The notes: a model not told the origin generated them from the letters alone. Shown: positions 46,749-59,225, counted from the stretch's first letter. The stretch: 64,000 bases of DNA from Cycas panzhihuaensis (GCA_023213395.1 CM041465.1:27659741-27723740); one strand, 5' to 3'. Made by a program: numbers and translations.

Positions 46749-49303
46749 TGTTTCCGGCTTAGGGAATGGATCTGGAATCACCGACTCGTAAGTGCGGTAT
46801 GTCTCTAGCATTATCATCACTTTTATGTCTTGATTATGCCTTACATATTTGCATGCGTATGACTTTGTGGGCGGCACGGTCGTCGTCCACACCTATGTTT
46901 AGCCTATGGCGACTATAGCGGGGCACACTCTTAGCGAGTGTGGCACCAGTGACCGTATTACTTCGTGATCGCCCTCCTCTCTCCGGACCCAGGGTTTGCG
47001 CCACCTCCACCGTGTGATGTCTCATCGTCGCTTGGTTAGCTTGCCACCTCATTTGGGGGCCTATTTACGCTCCTGGGCCCGTTTCTTGGCTTGTTTGCTC
47101 CGGGTGGGTGTTTTAGTTGTCCTTTAGCCTTTTTTGGTTGCCCCGGCTGGACGGTTGGCGGGCCCCATTGTGTCTCCGGTGCATCTGCCGTAATCTTCGC
47201 GATCTGCTGTGATCTTGTGATCGCCGCGTGATCTTCAGTCTGCAAATTTTCAGCAGATCTGCATTTGGAATATTCATGCAGACCGCTAAAGTTCCGTGAT
47301 CTGTTGTCTCTGTTTGTTTTAAAATCCATGTGGCAATTTCGCATTTATTGCGCCACGCGTGGTTCGCGCTTTTCTCCCTCCCGGTAGGTGCCTATTCGCG
47401 TACTTTAGGGTTTTGCTTTAGTACTTAAACATCTTTCGGCTCGTTTTCAAGGATCTTTTTGGCTCACTTTTGGATTTACTCTCAAGAGGAACACTCTCTG
47501 CTGCTCTCTTCTGCTTTCTTGTTGACAAGCTGGACTGCACTCTTCATACTGACTCTCCTTTGGCTTGGTGAGACATTCTCTCGGCCCTCAAACGCCTTGG
47601 AGAGGGCTCCTTTGGCAGTTTCCACTGTTTTCTACCCAGCGATCCACGAGCTCCCGTTTGCAGTGTTTCCGTTCCACCTCCATAGCAGGGCCCCTAACTG
47701 CTCTATTCAATCTGAAATTTTGTTCCGGCCCTTCTTCACGCTTTTGGTGGGCAAATCCTTGCCTCCCTTTCCAGGTACCATTCACTTTGTATTTGTTTTT
47801 GGTGATATCTACACTTCAGCTTATTTATTTTCATTTGTTGCTTGAGAGTTGGTTTTCCTCCCTCTTGAGGACTGCTGTACCACTCTCCCTCTGCTTCTTA
47901 CTGCGTTCTTTGTCCAAAGCGGCGTTGAGGTTGCATAGGCTTTGGACAGGAGCTGGGTGGATTCCGCACCACCTTCCACGCTCCCCAAGCGGCTCAAAGC
48001 CCTCCAAAGCCTCCCTCTCGCCTGCTACCCTTGGCTTGCAAACAAGGGTTGAAGGCTCCCTTGGTTGCCCAAACCGGTGACATCACAAGTTGCGTGATTT
48101 GGGACCTTTATTCAGGTTTGGGTGCCATCCATAGGCCCCAACCGCGGTTCTTGCTCCACCTTTGCTCCCGGTTGCGGTTTGCTCCCCGTAGCATCCGGTT
48201 CCCGTGGGTGTCTTTGGGTCTTTCTTGCCCCTTCTTGCGGTAGTTTTCCGGCCTTGAGTCTTGACTTTCTCCTCATTGCCCGTGGCTCTTGGGGAGAGGT
48301 TTGGGCACCATTGCGGGCGATAGGCCACTCCGAGGCTTACCTTGTTGTTTCCTTTCATTTGGATCGTTCTTCTTTGGTATTTTCCTTATTGGACTAACAT
48401 TGATGCATGTACATTTAGACTCTCGTTTATGTTGTTAGACATATATTGCTAGATCTTTGTGTTGCGTATAGGTGTCTCCCCTCGGCAGGAAGGAGACCTT
48501 TGTTGCTACAGTACTCGGGATGCGCGGAGAAGCGCCCATTGGCCCCTTCCACCAGTGGCGTCCCTTGCACGTGTCATATTTTATGCTATCTCATTTGCTA
48601 GTTAGCGTTTCTTTCCTTCCTTGATTATCGCATTTATTTTTCCTGGGGCAGGTAAGGACGCCCCTTTTCGCCCGCCGCTACATTTCACATCCCAGACTGC
48701 CGAGTGGTTGGGTGCTCCTCCTGAAGGCTACGCCATCTCTCACGCCTTCGGCCCAGGTGCACGCTCCGTTCCCCTCTGCTACCCCTGGTCTTTTTTCCTT
48801 CTTTTATTCTTTTCCTAGTAATTAGAACATCGAAAGATTAAAAGGGAAAATTGCCTTTTTGTATTAGTTTCCAATTTGTTTGCCTTGTTGCATGTACTTT
48901 TGTTATTCGTAGGAAAGGTTATAGGAGTCTTCTTCTCTCTTACCCTTCCTCCCTCTTCCTTAGCCGCGCGAGCGCCTTGCTTCCCGCATCGCTCGTATGC
49001 GGTTAGATTGCATAGGATTGTTCTTGGCCTATCCTTGTTAGGTTCTTTCTCTCTCCCTTCTGGCCACCCAAGGGTGGGAGGGGCCTACTCCCAGGTCAAC
49101 CCGGGTTCGTCCCCACGATCTTCGCCCTTCGCTCAAGGCGGTGAAGGGTCACCCAAGAGTAGCCATACTCCATTGCGGATCCCGAACTCGCTCGGCGCCG
49201 CAGGCGCTCACGTGGTAGTTGCTTGCCTTGTAGGTTCCACTTCCCACCGCTTCGTCACCATCTCTCCCCGCCTATCGGTCCAAAGTTATCCCGTGAAAGG
49301 TCA
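46749..49303 (+). repeat. 3' LTR of element 2
   Basis: 2555 bp, starting TGTTTCCGGCTTAGGGAATG. The end is blurred (CCGTGAAAGGTCA where the 5' LTR has CCGTAGCAGCGCGTCCA), then element 4 resumes. Confidence 0.87.
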
Positions 49304-50240
49304 ACCGGCTATTAAAATGGAAGTTGAGAAACTCCTTAATGCAGGATTGATCACTTCCATCGACTACCCTAAATGGGTATCTAACATTGTCCTTGTTACT
49401 AAAAAGAATAGGACAATCTGGATATGCGTTGATTTCTGCAACATCAACAATGCATGTCCTAAAGATAATTTCCCATTTCCTTTTATTGATCAGATTATCG
49501 ATCGAACCGCCAGTTTCAAAGTTATGTCCTTAATGGATGGCTTCTCTGGCTACAACCAAATTTAAATCTCTCTTGAAGACCATCATAATATGGCCTTCAC
49601 CACCCCGTGGGGTACTTTTACCTATAAGGCAATGCCTTTCAGACTCAAGAATGTAGGTGTCACTTATCAAAGGGTGATGTAATTCATTTTTCATGATCTC
49701 ATCAATAGATCCTTGGAGGTCTTCACGGATGACATGATGGGTCTCTCATACATTAGAGCCCATCACCCTATTGATTTATGGGTCATCTTTGCACAATACT
49801 AGAAATACCATGTAGGCCTCAACCCTCTTAAATGTGTCTTTGCCATGACTACTAGAAAACTCCTTAGTTTCCTTCTATCGAAATAAGGAATCTAAATTGA
49901 TCCTGATAAAGTCAAGGCCATCCTTGACATGCCACCTCCTAAAACCCAATGGTAGATTAAGTCATTTTTAGGTAGGCTTGGTTTCCTCAGGCATTTCTCA
50001 GAAAACTTTGCCATAAATGCCAAACTGCTCACTAACCTATTAAAGAAAGGGGCCCTATTTGTTTGGTCTTCCAAGGCCCAATAAGCCTTCAAAGAACTCA
50101 AGGAAGCCCTCGCTTTCCCCCTGACATTGGTACCACCTCTCTTTGATAGGCCATTCATCCTATATACCTTGGTAACCGATGAATCTCTAGGCACTATGTT
50201 GGCCTAAGAGGATGATTCGTGAGCCAAGAGGGCTATTTAC
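49304..50240 (+). pseudogene. reverse transcriptase (element 4)
   Basis: Continues the element 4 frame from MEVEKLLNAGLI at 49317. Motifs in order: YPKWVSNIVLVTKKN, DFCNINNACPKD, MSLMDGFSGYNQI (Asp intact) and VFTDDMMG near 49716 (both Asp of the YxDD box intact). The connection FLGRLGFLRHFSENF follows. Stops (e.g. NQI-stop-ISLED, RVM-stop-FIFHD, SK-stop-GI) replace Gln or Tyr. The catalytic residues outlived those of element 1, but the frame is not open. Confidence 0.9.
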
Positions 50241-50830
50241 TTCATTAATCGCACCCTTATGGCTGCTGAACTTGACTACTCCCCCACAGAGAAGGAATGC
50301 TTCTCCTTGGTACATGCAACCAAGAAGTTCAGGCATTATTTGCTTGGGAATACTACTTGGGTGATCGTTCAATCTAATCCCCTATGCTATTTACTTACCC
50401 GATCTGACCTGACATGTAGGATCATCAAGTGGGTCATCCTCCTTTAGGAATTCGACCTCGAAATCATTAACAAGAAGTCAAAGAAGGGGATGGTAGTGGT
50501 CGAGCAACTCGCTAACACTCCTATCCTAAACCTTTTGGATGTTCCTATTGATGACTCTCTTCCTGACAAGACCATCTTGGCCGTTCAGGATTCCCCTCCT
50601 CATCCACTTGCTAATAGTGAGTGGTATGGGGACATCATGTAATACCTCACTCAATAGTAGTATCACCCTGATGCTAGCCGTAAAGTTAGGTCTCGTATTT
50701 AGGCTACTTCCAGATAGTACTTCCTTATGGGTGGGGTATTGTACAAGAGATCCTTCGATGGGATCCTTCTTCGCTATGTCACCCTCAACGAAATAGACTA
50801 AATACTCTATGAATGCCACCATGGTATTTG
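50241..50830 (+). pseudogene. gypsy RNase H and linker to integrase (element 4)
   Basis: RAIYFINRTLMAAELDYSPT, then EKECFSLVHATKKFRHYLLG; the third catalytic position reads QSNPLCY where element 1 has QSDPLQY (Asp to Asn). Then the KRSFDGILLRYV linker runs straight into the integrase finger, so no second RNase H is present at this point, as in element 1. Confidence 0.86.
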
Positions 50831-51864
50831 CGGGGGCCACTTTGGGGGCCAATCCATGGCCCGAAGGATCCTCCGTATGGGGTACTACTAGCTATCCCTC
50901 TTCAAGGATGCCCATGCTTATGCCATGAGATGTTGGCGATGCCAGGAGCATGCCAACATCACTCACTTACCTTCTGAGGCTCTCCACCCTATTATATCTC
51001 CATGGCCTTCTCCCAATAGGGGTTAGACCTCATTGGATCCATATCCCTACCCTCTTCATTGTAGCATAAGTTCATCTTGATTACTACGGAGTACTTTACT
51101 AAATAGGCAGAAGCCATTCCTTTGACTACTACTCATAGTAAGATGATAACCACTTTCATCTACCAGCATATCATCTGCCACTTCGGGGTTCCTGATGTCC
51201 TAATCATGGACAATGAAACTCCTTTTTGTAACAAGGAGATGTATGAGCTTTGCGAGAAATTCCACATTTCTCATAAGACTTCCTCTCCTTACTACCCCGA
51301 GATCAATGGCTAGGTTGAATCATTTAATGAAAATCTTATAAATATTCTGAAGAAAATTATAGCTCAATCTCAAAAAGATTAGCATCTCCAACTCCCTTCT
51401 GCTCTATGGGCGTATCACACGTCTATCCGTACGGCTATGGGAATGACTCCTTTCTCTCTAGTCTATAGAATGGAGGCAGTTCTGCCATTGGAAGTGGAGA
51501 TTCCTTCTCTGCGGGTCTCTCTCTGAGGTCTTGTTGCCGAGGAGTCTATCCGTCAGGCTTGCCTCTTAGACCTTGAGGCCTTGGATGAGAAGCGCTTGGC
51601 TGCTTAATAAGCCAACCTCACCTCTAAGGCTAGGGCATGAAGGACTTACGATAAACACCTTCATTCCTATCCTTTATAGCCTGGGGACCACGTCCTCAAA
51701 CTAGAATATCTCCACGATCACCTGACTAAATTCGGGCCCAAATGGATTGACCCTTTTGTCGTTCTCAAGAGTCTTGGGAATGACGCTTATCGGATCACCA
51801 CCCTGGAGGGCCTCAAATTTGAGAAGGTTGTTAATGGGAAATTCCTGAAAAAAAATTATGCATA
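50806..51864 (+). pseudogene. integrase (element 4)
   Basis: Finger ECHHGICGGHFGGQSM and CWRCQEHAN. Core: GLDLIGSIS (in a frame shifted by one base near 51015), VPDVLIMDNETPF (second Asp intact) and SSPYYPEING followed by a stop and VESFNENL (Glu intact). C-terminus [34 protein letters not shown] and a final KFLKKNYA. At least ten stops; the D,D,E residues themselves are present. Confidence 0.88.
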
Positions 51865-52640
51865 ACTATGTCACTCTTCTCTATGCACTCCGAAATTAGC
51901 CTAAACTACAATCCTAGGCGCATCCCCATTCCCCATAGTCGCAGGTGGAATGACGGTCTAGGATGGCCTTTCTCGCTTATTTTGGTTTCCTCCTATGGAA
52001 CCTCTTGCCCCTCTTTCTCTCAGGGGCCTGTCTTCCTAATTGGGTGTATTGTCCCAATTTCTCTTGGGCTTGGGTACATTCCCCAACTAGGATGATGTGT
52101 TGGAGTATCGTCACTCTATTACCACTTACGCTTCCATTGCATATCCCGCTATGCTCCCATGTGGACATGTGTGCTGCCCTATCTTCTAACCTCACATATG
52201 TCTATTACCACTGCTCATGGTGATCGTGTGTGCGCCTACTAAGAATATGGCCTTGCATGAAAGGAAGTGTGTGTAACTCAAACAATCCTCTATCACAAAC
52301 CACATAATAATCAACAAAAAAATATCATAACATATAGCTCCTCATGCATCCGTACACCCTCATATATATACATACATACACATAAAAATAAATATACATC
52401 ATCCATTATCATGTGTCATCACACACATCAGCATATATAAAATAGGGTGCCAATGGCCCCATCTATATATACAAAATCATCATGTGTCATATTATATAAA
52501 TGGTATAGTACATCATCTGTAGGAAGTTGAAATCCTTGCAGGGAGGAGTACAATCATGACGCAACATATGGTAACTCCTTAGAGGTCCACTGCTTTCCCA
52601 TATCAAATCAAAAACTACTACAACCTACTCTCTAGTGTTG
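51865..52640. other. post-pol non-coding region of element 4
   Basis: Matches the pol-PMD intergenic regions of elements 1 and 3. A TA/CA-rich stretch lies near 52360-52450. No coding signal. Confidence 0.6.
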
Positions 52641-54564
52641 CCCTGCCCTTGGGGCATCATCTCTTGGTCAATGTGATCCCTCTCTTAGGGACCACATGCC
52701 TCCTAGACTCCTCCTGCGTCTCTAGGAGCTCCCTGCTTCACTCCCCTCATCTCGAGGCCTCCTTGGTGTCGTCGTCATAGTATGGGTATAGGTCCTGCTC
52801 CTCAATGACCTCGACACCATCTGACCTACTAATTGATCGTATCGGGCCTAGATATGATCCCTCTTGCCCTCCACTCCATTGAGCCACTCCTCCAGCACCA
52901 CTATCCTGATGCGACTCTCTGCATCACCACCTGCTCCTCCCTGAGCCTCTAGAGCCTAGACCTGGCCTCGTAGTACATCTCTCTTTGCCCTAGTCATATC
53001 CAGCTCTCTCTATAATCATCCTACCCTTACCTCGTGCTCTTGGGACTCTGTCGCCTACACGTCTCTAGCCCTGACTAAAGGGGTGAATACTGCCATGTGG
53101 TCTCTTACCAACCATGGATCCTCTCCTGCTTAGATGGGAGGCTGTCCCTCCATGTAAACCTAGAGAAATATCTCCCAGACCACCGCCTCAATCAACCTCC
53201 TAATATCCACTACTCCTGCAAATCCAACATGCCACATGTCAGTATATACATCCAAAAGTATACTGAATAAATTAAATAAAGCACAACAACTAGATATATA
53301 GTGATCAAAAGACAACGGGAAAGGGTAGTATCTCACCTATTGGAACTGTCAACTCCATGACTCATACGATCACCTCCTCCTTGGGTCCTCCACCCACTGT
53401 TGGTATATCCTCCTCCTCTGGTACCACTTCTCTAACTACCTGGCCTGCTAGGGTACCTCCACCCTCTGTTGTCAATGTTGTCACTACTCAGACTCTCCCT
53501 ACTATCCTTAACTTCTAGACTAGCATCCGGGAAGCTCCACCTCTCCTTGTAGTCCCTGACAGACCTGCCTCTACTCCTGTGGCTCCTGATGGCCCTGCCT
53601 CCACTCCTATGGTCCCTGATGGACCTACCTCTCCACCTACTACTCTGGATGGGCCACCCCCATCACCTCCATCTCCTCCATCATCGTCATCTCCCTTACC
53701 AGGGGCACCTCCTACTCCTCCTGCCTCATCATCACTATCCCACCTCACCTCTCTATACGAATCTGTTGTGTAGTCAGTCATGATGAGGAGGTCTAGTGAT
53801 GTAGCCTCCAATGAGCACCTAACGTGTGCTTGGTCCTCGGTTCCCTTGAACTGAATCTGCCACTTGTGGACCATAGGAGCCCATGTTGAGATCAGGTGAG
53901 GCCCTCCTAGTGGTGCCACTACTCTAAAGTGGTCAAAGAACTAGCTCTGCAACAATGTACTATATGATAGTCCTCCTCTCCCTACTACCCTGATGGCATC
54001 CAACTGTGTGACTAGGTTTTCCACTATCAGCGTGGCCCAGTCTAATCTCTCCCTGGCCTCACATCTCCTCACCACGTCCATCCATCTACTAGGTATATCC
54101 CTATAATTCTATTTCTGGGATATCTGGAATAGAATGCACAAAGTAATCAATTTCCTCACATGAGGAAACCTAGATATAATCATGCTCTGGACTGGTATAC
54201 CCCTCCTCTCCCATCGGTCCTGACCTGTAAAATAGGTCACTACCTCTATATGTGCAGCATCATTACTAGGAAGCGCACTTAGTGATGCTAGTACTCCAGC
54301 TGTTGGTATTTCCAGAATCATCCTAACGTCTCTTGGTGTGACTGTAACATCTCCTACTTCAGGGAGATGGAACACATGCCTCCATCGATCCTAGTGTGAG
54401 ACTATATCCACTAGGAGGTACTGGTCTAACGTATACTGCAGTGTCTGAATGGCCTTCAATAGGCCACATCTCTCTAGTACTCATTAGTCTCCACGAGTCA
54501 TCATCTTAATAAAACTAAGCATGGTAACTCCTATGTTTTCACAGTTTTCCACCATGATAATTGC
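52641..54564 (-). pseudogene. antisense PMD gene, exons 2 and 3 (element 4)
   Basis: Minus strand, opposite to pol. Exon 2 is 53337-54564, starting after a TTTTGCAG acceptor with AIIMVENCENIG. The PMD core is in 54109-54375 (MFHLPEVGDVTVTPRDVRMI) and the rest in 53515-53919 (SLEATSLDLLIMTDY, YREVRWDSDDEAGG, then Gly/Asp-rich and GPSG repeats). Exon 3 begins at 53215 (GVVDIRRLIEAV) and runs into a coiled-coil remnant and Arg/Ser-rich tail. Exon 1 lies beyond element 3, outside the window. Several stops; a pseudogene. Splice sites match elements 1 and 3. Confidence 0.8.
53216..53336 (-). other. intron 2 of the antisense PMD gene (element 4)
   Basis: 121 bp, ATAG|GTGAGA donor and CATGTTGGATTTGCAG acceptor, phase 1, as in elements 1 and 3. 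Confidence 0.72.
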
Positions 54565-55027
54565 CTGCAAAACACCCAAAACGTAGTCAGAACCCATCTA
54601 AACCAACTTGTTGGCCCTCAGGACTGCCTTTTACTCCTCTCAGAACAAGATTCAGCTCTCCTTTGGGCCATCTTTTATGTTTTCAGCCAGTCTACCTCTG
54701 CACTGCACTAAACTCCATAGTACTACATAGTTTAGCATGGGGCCCACTAAGCTTTTATCCATATTTTAGCTGCACCATGATCTTTACTATGGTGCTGATG
54801 TCACCCCCTAAAAATGGGGGGTTTCTAGCCCAAAAAATAAAAAATATTTATCTAAGTAGACCACACTGAGGCCCACCAGGACTAGGTCTTCCTAATGCCC
54901 TAGTCTTGCCTCTCGTTGGGTCTAACTCAGACTCTAGGAGATCACTATTTGCCTTTAAAGGGCCCAAAACTACAACTAAAATCATTAAAAAGTAGTCAAA
55001 TTCAAATGATGAAATGGGTTTGGATAT
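54565..55027 (-). other. intron 1 of the antisense PMD gene (element 4), 3' part
   Basis: It ends at the acceptor TTTTGCAG (54565). By alignment with GTAAGTGGATATCAC of element 1, the donor would lie about 8 bp past the insertion point of element 3. Confidence 0.65.
55023..55027. repeat. probable target site of element 3 (GATAT)
   Basis: GATAT precedes the element 3 end TGGACGTGCG. The second copy would lie outside the window. Confidence 0.5.
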
Positions 55028-57683
55028 TGGACGTGCGTCTACGAGATAGCTACCTAACTAAATAGGTGTGGTAAGAGCGGGTGATAATGTGATCAAGAAA
55101 GAGACCTATAAGTAGGGTAATTACCATGTAGGGCGCCCCGTGCACTGGAGCGCGAGTTCAGGACCTGCAATGGAATGTGGCTACCAAAGGGTGATCCTCC
55201 ACCACTTCGAACAAAGGGTGAGGAGGCATAGGGTTAGCCTGGGTTAACCTAAGGGAAGGATCCTCCCACCCTTGGATGGCCGGAAGGGAAAGGGGAGGAG
55301 CTTTCAAGGGTTTCCCTAAAGCAACGGGAAACGAAGAAGGATAGGCAAGCAACTGGCCTATAGACGGGGTCACTTTGGTTGTCCGGCGAAGCGGGGAACC
55401 AAAGGAAAGCAAGGGGGATGATCCAGGAAGATGGATCGAGCTGTGCTTAAGCAAACTAACTGGGCAATACGAGTAATACGAGGGCAAAAAGCTCGCGCAG
55501 CTAAGACAGAAAGGAAAGGTGAAAAGAAGTGGTTCCTATGACCTTTTCCTATGGGTAGCAGAGATGCATGCAATGAAACAAATAAAACATAAACCGAAAG
55601 CAAAGTTAAGTTTCCTTTTTGATCTCCAATGTGCTAATTACTAAGAAGGAATTCAAAAGGAAAGAGTAGTTGGGTGGAGTGAGGCGTGCACCTGGACCGA
55701 GGGCGTGCATGACGAGGGCCTTCCCGAGGGGCACCAAACTACTCCACGAGGTGCGTTGGATGTGAGGCGTCGTGGTGGATTGAAAAGAGGGGCTCCCTTA
55801 CCTTCCTCAGAAAAATGCTTAAGTACAATACCAAGGAAGAAAAGAACCAAATATTGGTGACTAAGGAAGTATGAAAGTACAACATGCGTAGGAGCACTTA
55901 TCGGCAACGGAACGAGCGGAAAATACCTTTTGTGCCCTCTAAGCACCTGCAAGCAATGGCAACCTCTCCCTTTTCAGAGAAAGGGTACTAACATGCAATG
56001 ACGAGATCCTAACAATACATGTTTATACAATACAAATATAGGCTTAAACACATATATGTTAGCATCAACACAACGATGGTAGTGTATAAAAGAGGGCAAC
56101 CAAAGCGAAAGGAAAGTAACTGGTAAGCCTCTGAGTGGCCCACCTCTCGCAAAGAACACCCTAACCTCCCCCCCAAAAGCCACAAGGTAGCAAGGGCAAG
56201 GCCAAGAGAGATGGCTGGAAATAGTAACAAGGGGGTGAAAAGGGGCCAAAGAAGACCTACGACAAACCTGGGGTGCTACGGAGAGTAAACCAGGCTGCCA
56301 GGAAAAGAGTTAGACAAGGACAAGTGGTCAGGACTTATGTAAGTTGCCCGGACCTAAGCCCAAGCCCTCAAACCAGCGTTGCAACATGTGACAGTGCTGA
56401 TTTCAGCGGCTAAGAGAGGGCCAACAAACCCCCATTGGAGTGCCAAGGACAGCATGAGGCAAGAGGGAGGACTTGGGGGGCTTAAAGCCACTTGAGGAGC
56501 GTGGAAGGTGGCGCGGAATCCACCCAGCTCCTTTCCAAACCCTTTGTCAGCCCTCAGTACCGCTGCCTTGAGTAACAAACGTAGGTAAAAGGCACTATGA
56601 TAGAGGTAGAACAGCCTACCCTCACAAAGACAAGTAAGAAACGAGCAAGATAGAGCATCAATATCACAAGAGAAACAATTCAAATCAATAAATACCTGAG
56701 TGGGAGAGGCAAGGTGCTTGCCTCAGCTAAGGGCTGGCAAGGAGAGGCTAAGAAATTAGCCCAGAACTGTGGTGTAGCAGGTTTGGGACCCTACTAGCAA
56801 AGTTGGAAGGAAAACACCTGCACTTGGAACACTTGAAGACTACCAGGGGTAAGAATCTACTGAAATCTCTCCAAGGGGCCCTCTCCAAGGTGTGTGAGGG
56901 GCTGGGAAGATGTCCTAGCCACACCGAAGGAGAGTTGGGCACTGGAGGAGAGACGCAGGTCCTGTGGTAGCAGCAGGGCAGCAGAGAAGAGCAGAGCACA
57001 GCTTGGTTTCTTTGAGAAGCAATCCAAAAAGTGAGCCAAAAGTTCTCAAAAATGAGTAGATCATGCCTTAAGTACCCAACCCAAACCCTAAAGCGAGTGA
57101 TTAGGGTACGACTGGGAGAGAGTTAAGTCACGAGACACCACAACAGATTTTAAAAAATAAGTTAGAACAGTCATACCGCCGCAAAATCTGTGGTACCACA
57201 GATATTCCGGCCAGATCACGAAAATCTCACAGATCAACCCAGAGGCAAAAGCAGTTCACCAAAAAATTAGGCGAGATGACAAAAAGAGCCAATAGGGGGC
57301 TAAGACACCCACCCGGGGGTAAACAAGCCAACAAACGGGTCCAAAAGAGCAAAAATAGGGCTTAAACAGTGTGGCAAGTCAACCAAACGATGACGGGTCA
57401 TCACACGGGCAGAGGTGGCGCAAAGCCAGTGGATCTTGGAGTGAGGAGGGCAGATGCGGGAAGTGGAGTGGCCACCAGGGTGACACACTCGCTGGGAGTG
57501 TGCCCCTGCTATAGTCGTCATAAGCTAAAATAAGTGTAGACGAAGACAAAGTCGCCTACAAAGCCACACACATGCAGACATGCAAGTAAACACTCATAAA
57601 ATGAAAGCGATGATAAGGCGAGAAACATACTTGCACTTACCTGAGTCGGTGATTCTGTATCTATTCCTGGAAGCCGGGAAACA
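55028..57683 (-). repeat. 3' LTR of element 3
   Basis: 2656 bp, TGTTTCCCGGCTTCCAGGAA (minus strand at 57683) to ...GACGCACGTCCA. Full-length match to the LTRs of element 1. It contains the perfect palindrome ATCTGTGGTACCACAGAT near 57189-57206. Confidence 0.93.
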
Positions 57684-57693
57684 CTGCCCCCTT
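57684..57693 (-). other. polypurine tract of element 3
   Basis: The minus strand reads AAGGGGGCAG directly before the LTR start. The best-preserved copy of this site in the gypsy family here. Confidence 0.75.
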
Positions 57694-58049
57694 GGTAGCA
57701 GAGGCTCGCCGCTCGGAAGCCTGGGCGATGGTGAATGCTGGCAACACAACTATCAATAGCACATGTGTATATAGATATGCCAATCAAAATCATAACAGTA
57801 GGCAAGGGTGCCAACGAGTGTCATGGTGGAACGCGTGGATACAAAAGCGGCGGTGGAGACAACATAGGGGCTGGCTATGAGCCACCTGAGAACCGACTGG
57901 AAAAAATGAGAAAGACGAGGGGGCTACCCCCACCACAAAAGATGCAGAAAAGCATGCATAATCAAGTAAAGAGTAAGCAAAGGGTAGGCACCATAGTTTT
58001 AGCTCATTAGCAGCCAGGTTTCAGAGGTGCGAACGGATCGCAAAGTAAA
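57694..58049 (-). other. spacer between second RNase H and 3' LTR (element 3)
   Basis: Homologous to 15065-15439. No domain recognised. Confidence 0.6.
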
Positions 58050-58611
58050 GTGTGAGATGACCTGGGGCTTGGGCGACAAGAGGGCCAGACAAGCCTCGTG
58101 GACTACCAAGAAGGAGAGGAAGGCGGTGCTCAAGGATGAGGCGAACAAGACTATCTGCCTCAACATTGAGGGCTCAAGGGATATGTTGGATATCGACGAA
58201 AGAGAAGTGGGCTAGGAGAGATCTGGTAGTAGAAGCAAGAGTCCTCAAGTGAGGACATCGCACCTGGTAAACTTGGGTGAGATGAGACACCACAACTTGA
58301 GAGTCGCAAAGCAGAACGATGGATCCGTGATGGAAATGGAGGGCATCAGTAAGGGCTTCAATAACAGCCATATATTCAGCTTCGTTGTTAATAGCCTCTG
58401 GGAGGAAGATCCTAGAGCAGAGGAGATCATGTCCAGAAGGGCTGCGGAGAATCCATGGAGGGGCAGAAGGTCCAGGATTACCGCGGCTTCTGCCGTCGGT
58501 AAAGATGTAGATGGACATAGGTGACACAAAATCCAGGCAGTCAATAGATAATGAAAGCAACACTCGAAAGGCAAGCAGAAAGTGGCCGTGAAGGGTAGGA
58601 GGACCTAGCAA
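58050..58611 (-). CDS. second RNase H, archaeal-like type (element 3), largely open
   Basis: An open frame of 145 residues (58174-58611). The RNase H part starts at the ATG at 58518: IYIFTDGRSRGNPGPS (Asp), NNEAEYMAVIEALTDAL (Glu), SIVLLCDSQVVVSHL (Asp) and FVDIQHIP; after a stop near 58174, NIEADSLV (last Asp). All four catalytic residues are visible. It is the best copy in the window. A leader of about 30 hydrophobic residues (LLAFRVLLSLSIDCLDF) precedes the domain in the open frame and may be non-coding. Not linked to pol in sequence; the means of expression is unknown. Confidence 0.8.
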
Positions 58612-59033
58612 TGAGGTTACCTGTACAGAGCAAGCAATCTGATCACCGGCAGAGAGTGGTCAGGAGAAAAAGCCTCCTGGGGCACCAAAGAGTCGCTTCA
58701 GGAAGCGAAACATGCCCCCAGGTGGGGGAGCATTCCCTTTAGGGACCCCAAGAGTGAGAAAGGGCTGCAAAAACGAGTCCGAGGTGATGAAACGAGCCAA
58801 ACGAGTATAAACTCAGGCACGCACGGGAGTAGCGCGTAAAACGATGCAGAAGGGCCCTGGCAAAAGCGCGATAATGAGGCACCATAAATGCCCTTGCAAG
58901 GGAGGGAAGAAAGGGCCTCAGTAGAGCACAATGGGTGACAGGGCCAGAAGATAAAGGTGATCAGGGCAATGGGACGGTCCCAACGACTACCGCGGGGCCA
59001 ACAACGGAGGAAGTGCTCGTTGGGGCCCCCGCC
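58612..59033. other. spacer and upstream region of the PMD promoter (element 3)
   Basis: Closely similar to 15902-16409 of element 1. No coding signal. Confidence 0.6.
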
Positions 59034-59040
59034 TATATAA
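59034..59040 (+). promoter_or_regulatory. TATA box of the antisense PMD gene (element 3)
   Basis: TATATAA in CGCCTATATAAGAAAATCAA, 168 bp before the ATG at 59202, the same distance as in element 1. Confidence 0.62.
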
Positions 59041-59225
59041 GAAAATCAAACGGGAAAATGGATTCATTTTCACCAACTCTCGTACGAAACCAGAGCCATT
59101 CCCTTATGCAGTGGAGTGCCGCCCAAATTTGGAGGCACGCAGAGAGAGATCAGACTGTCAGATCGGAGAGCGGAGAGAGCCAGCGCGACCGATAGGACGA
59201 CATGGCGATAACGAGACCGGATCCA

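Larger units (their letters stand above)
38384..49303 (+). mobile_element. non-autonomous Tat-like element with internal deletions (element 2)
   Basis: A 10.9 kb + strand element inserted into element 4. It has two LTRs of about 2.55 kb, a primer site, gag, protease, linker, the first codons of RT joined to the integrase C-terminus, second RNase H and 3' LTR. RT, gypsy RNase H, integrase core and the antisense PMD gene are absent. Compared with the sister copies it is peppered with short insertions and deletions, so no long frame survives. Confidence 0.87.
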
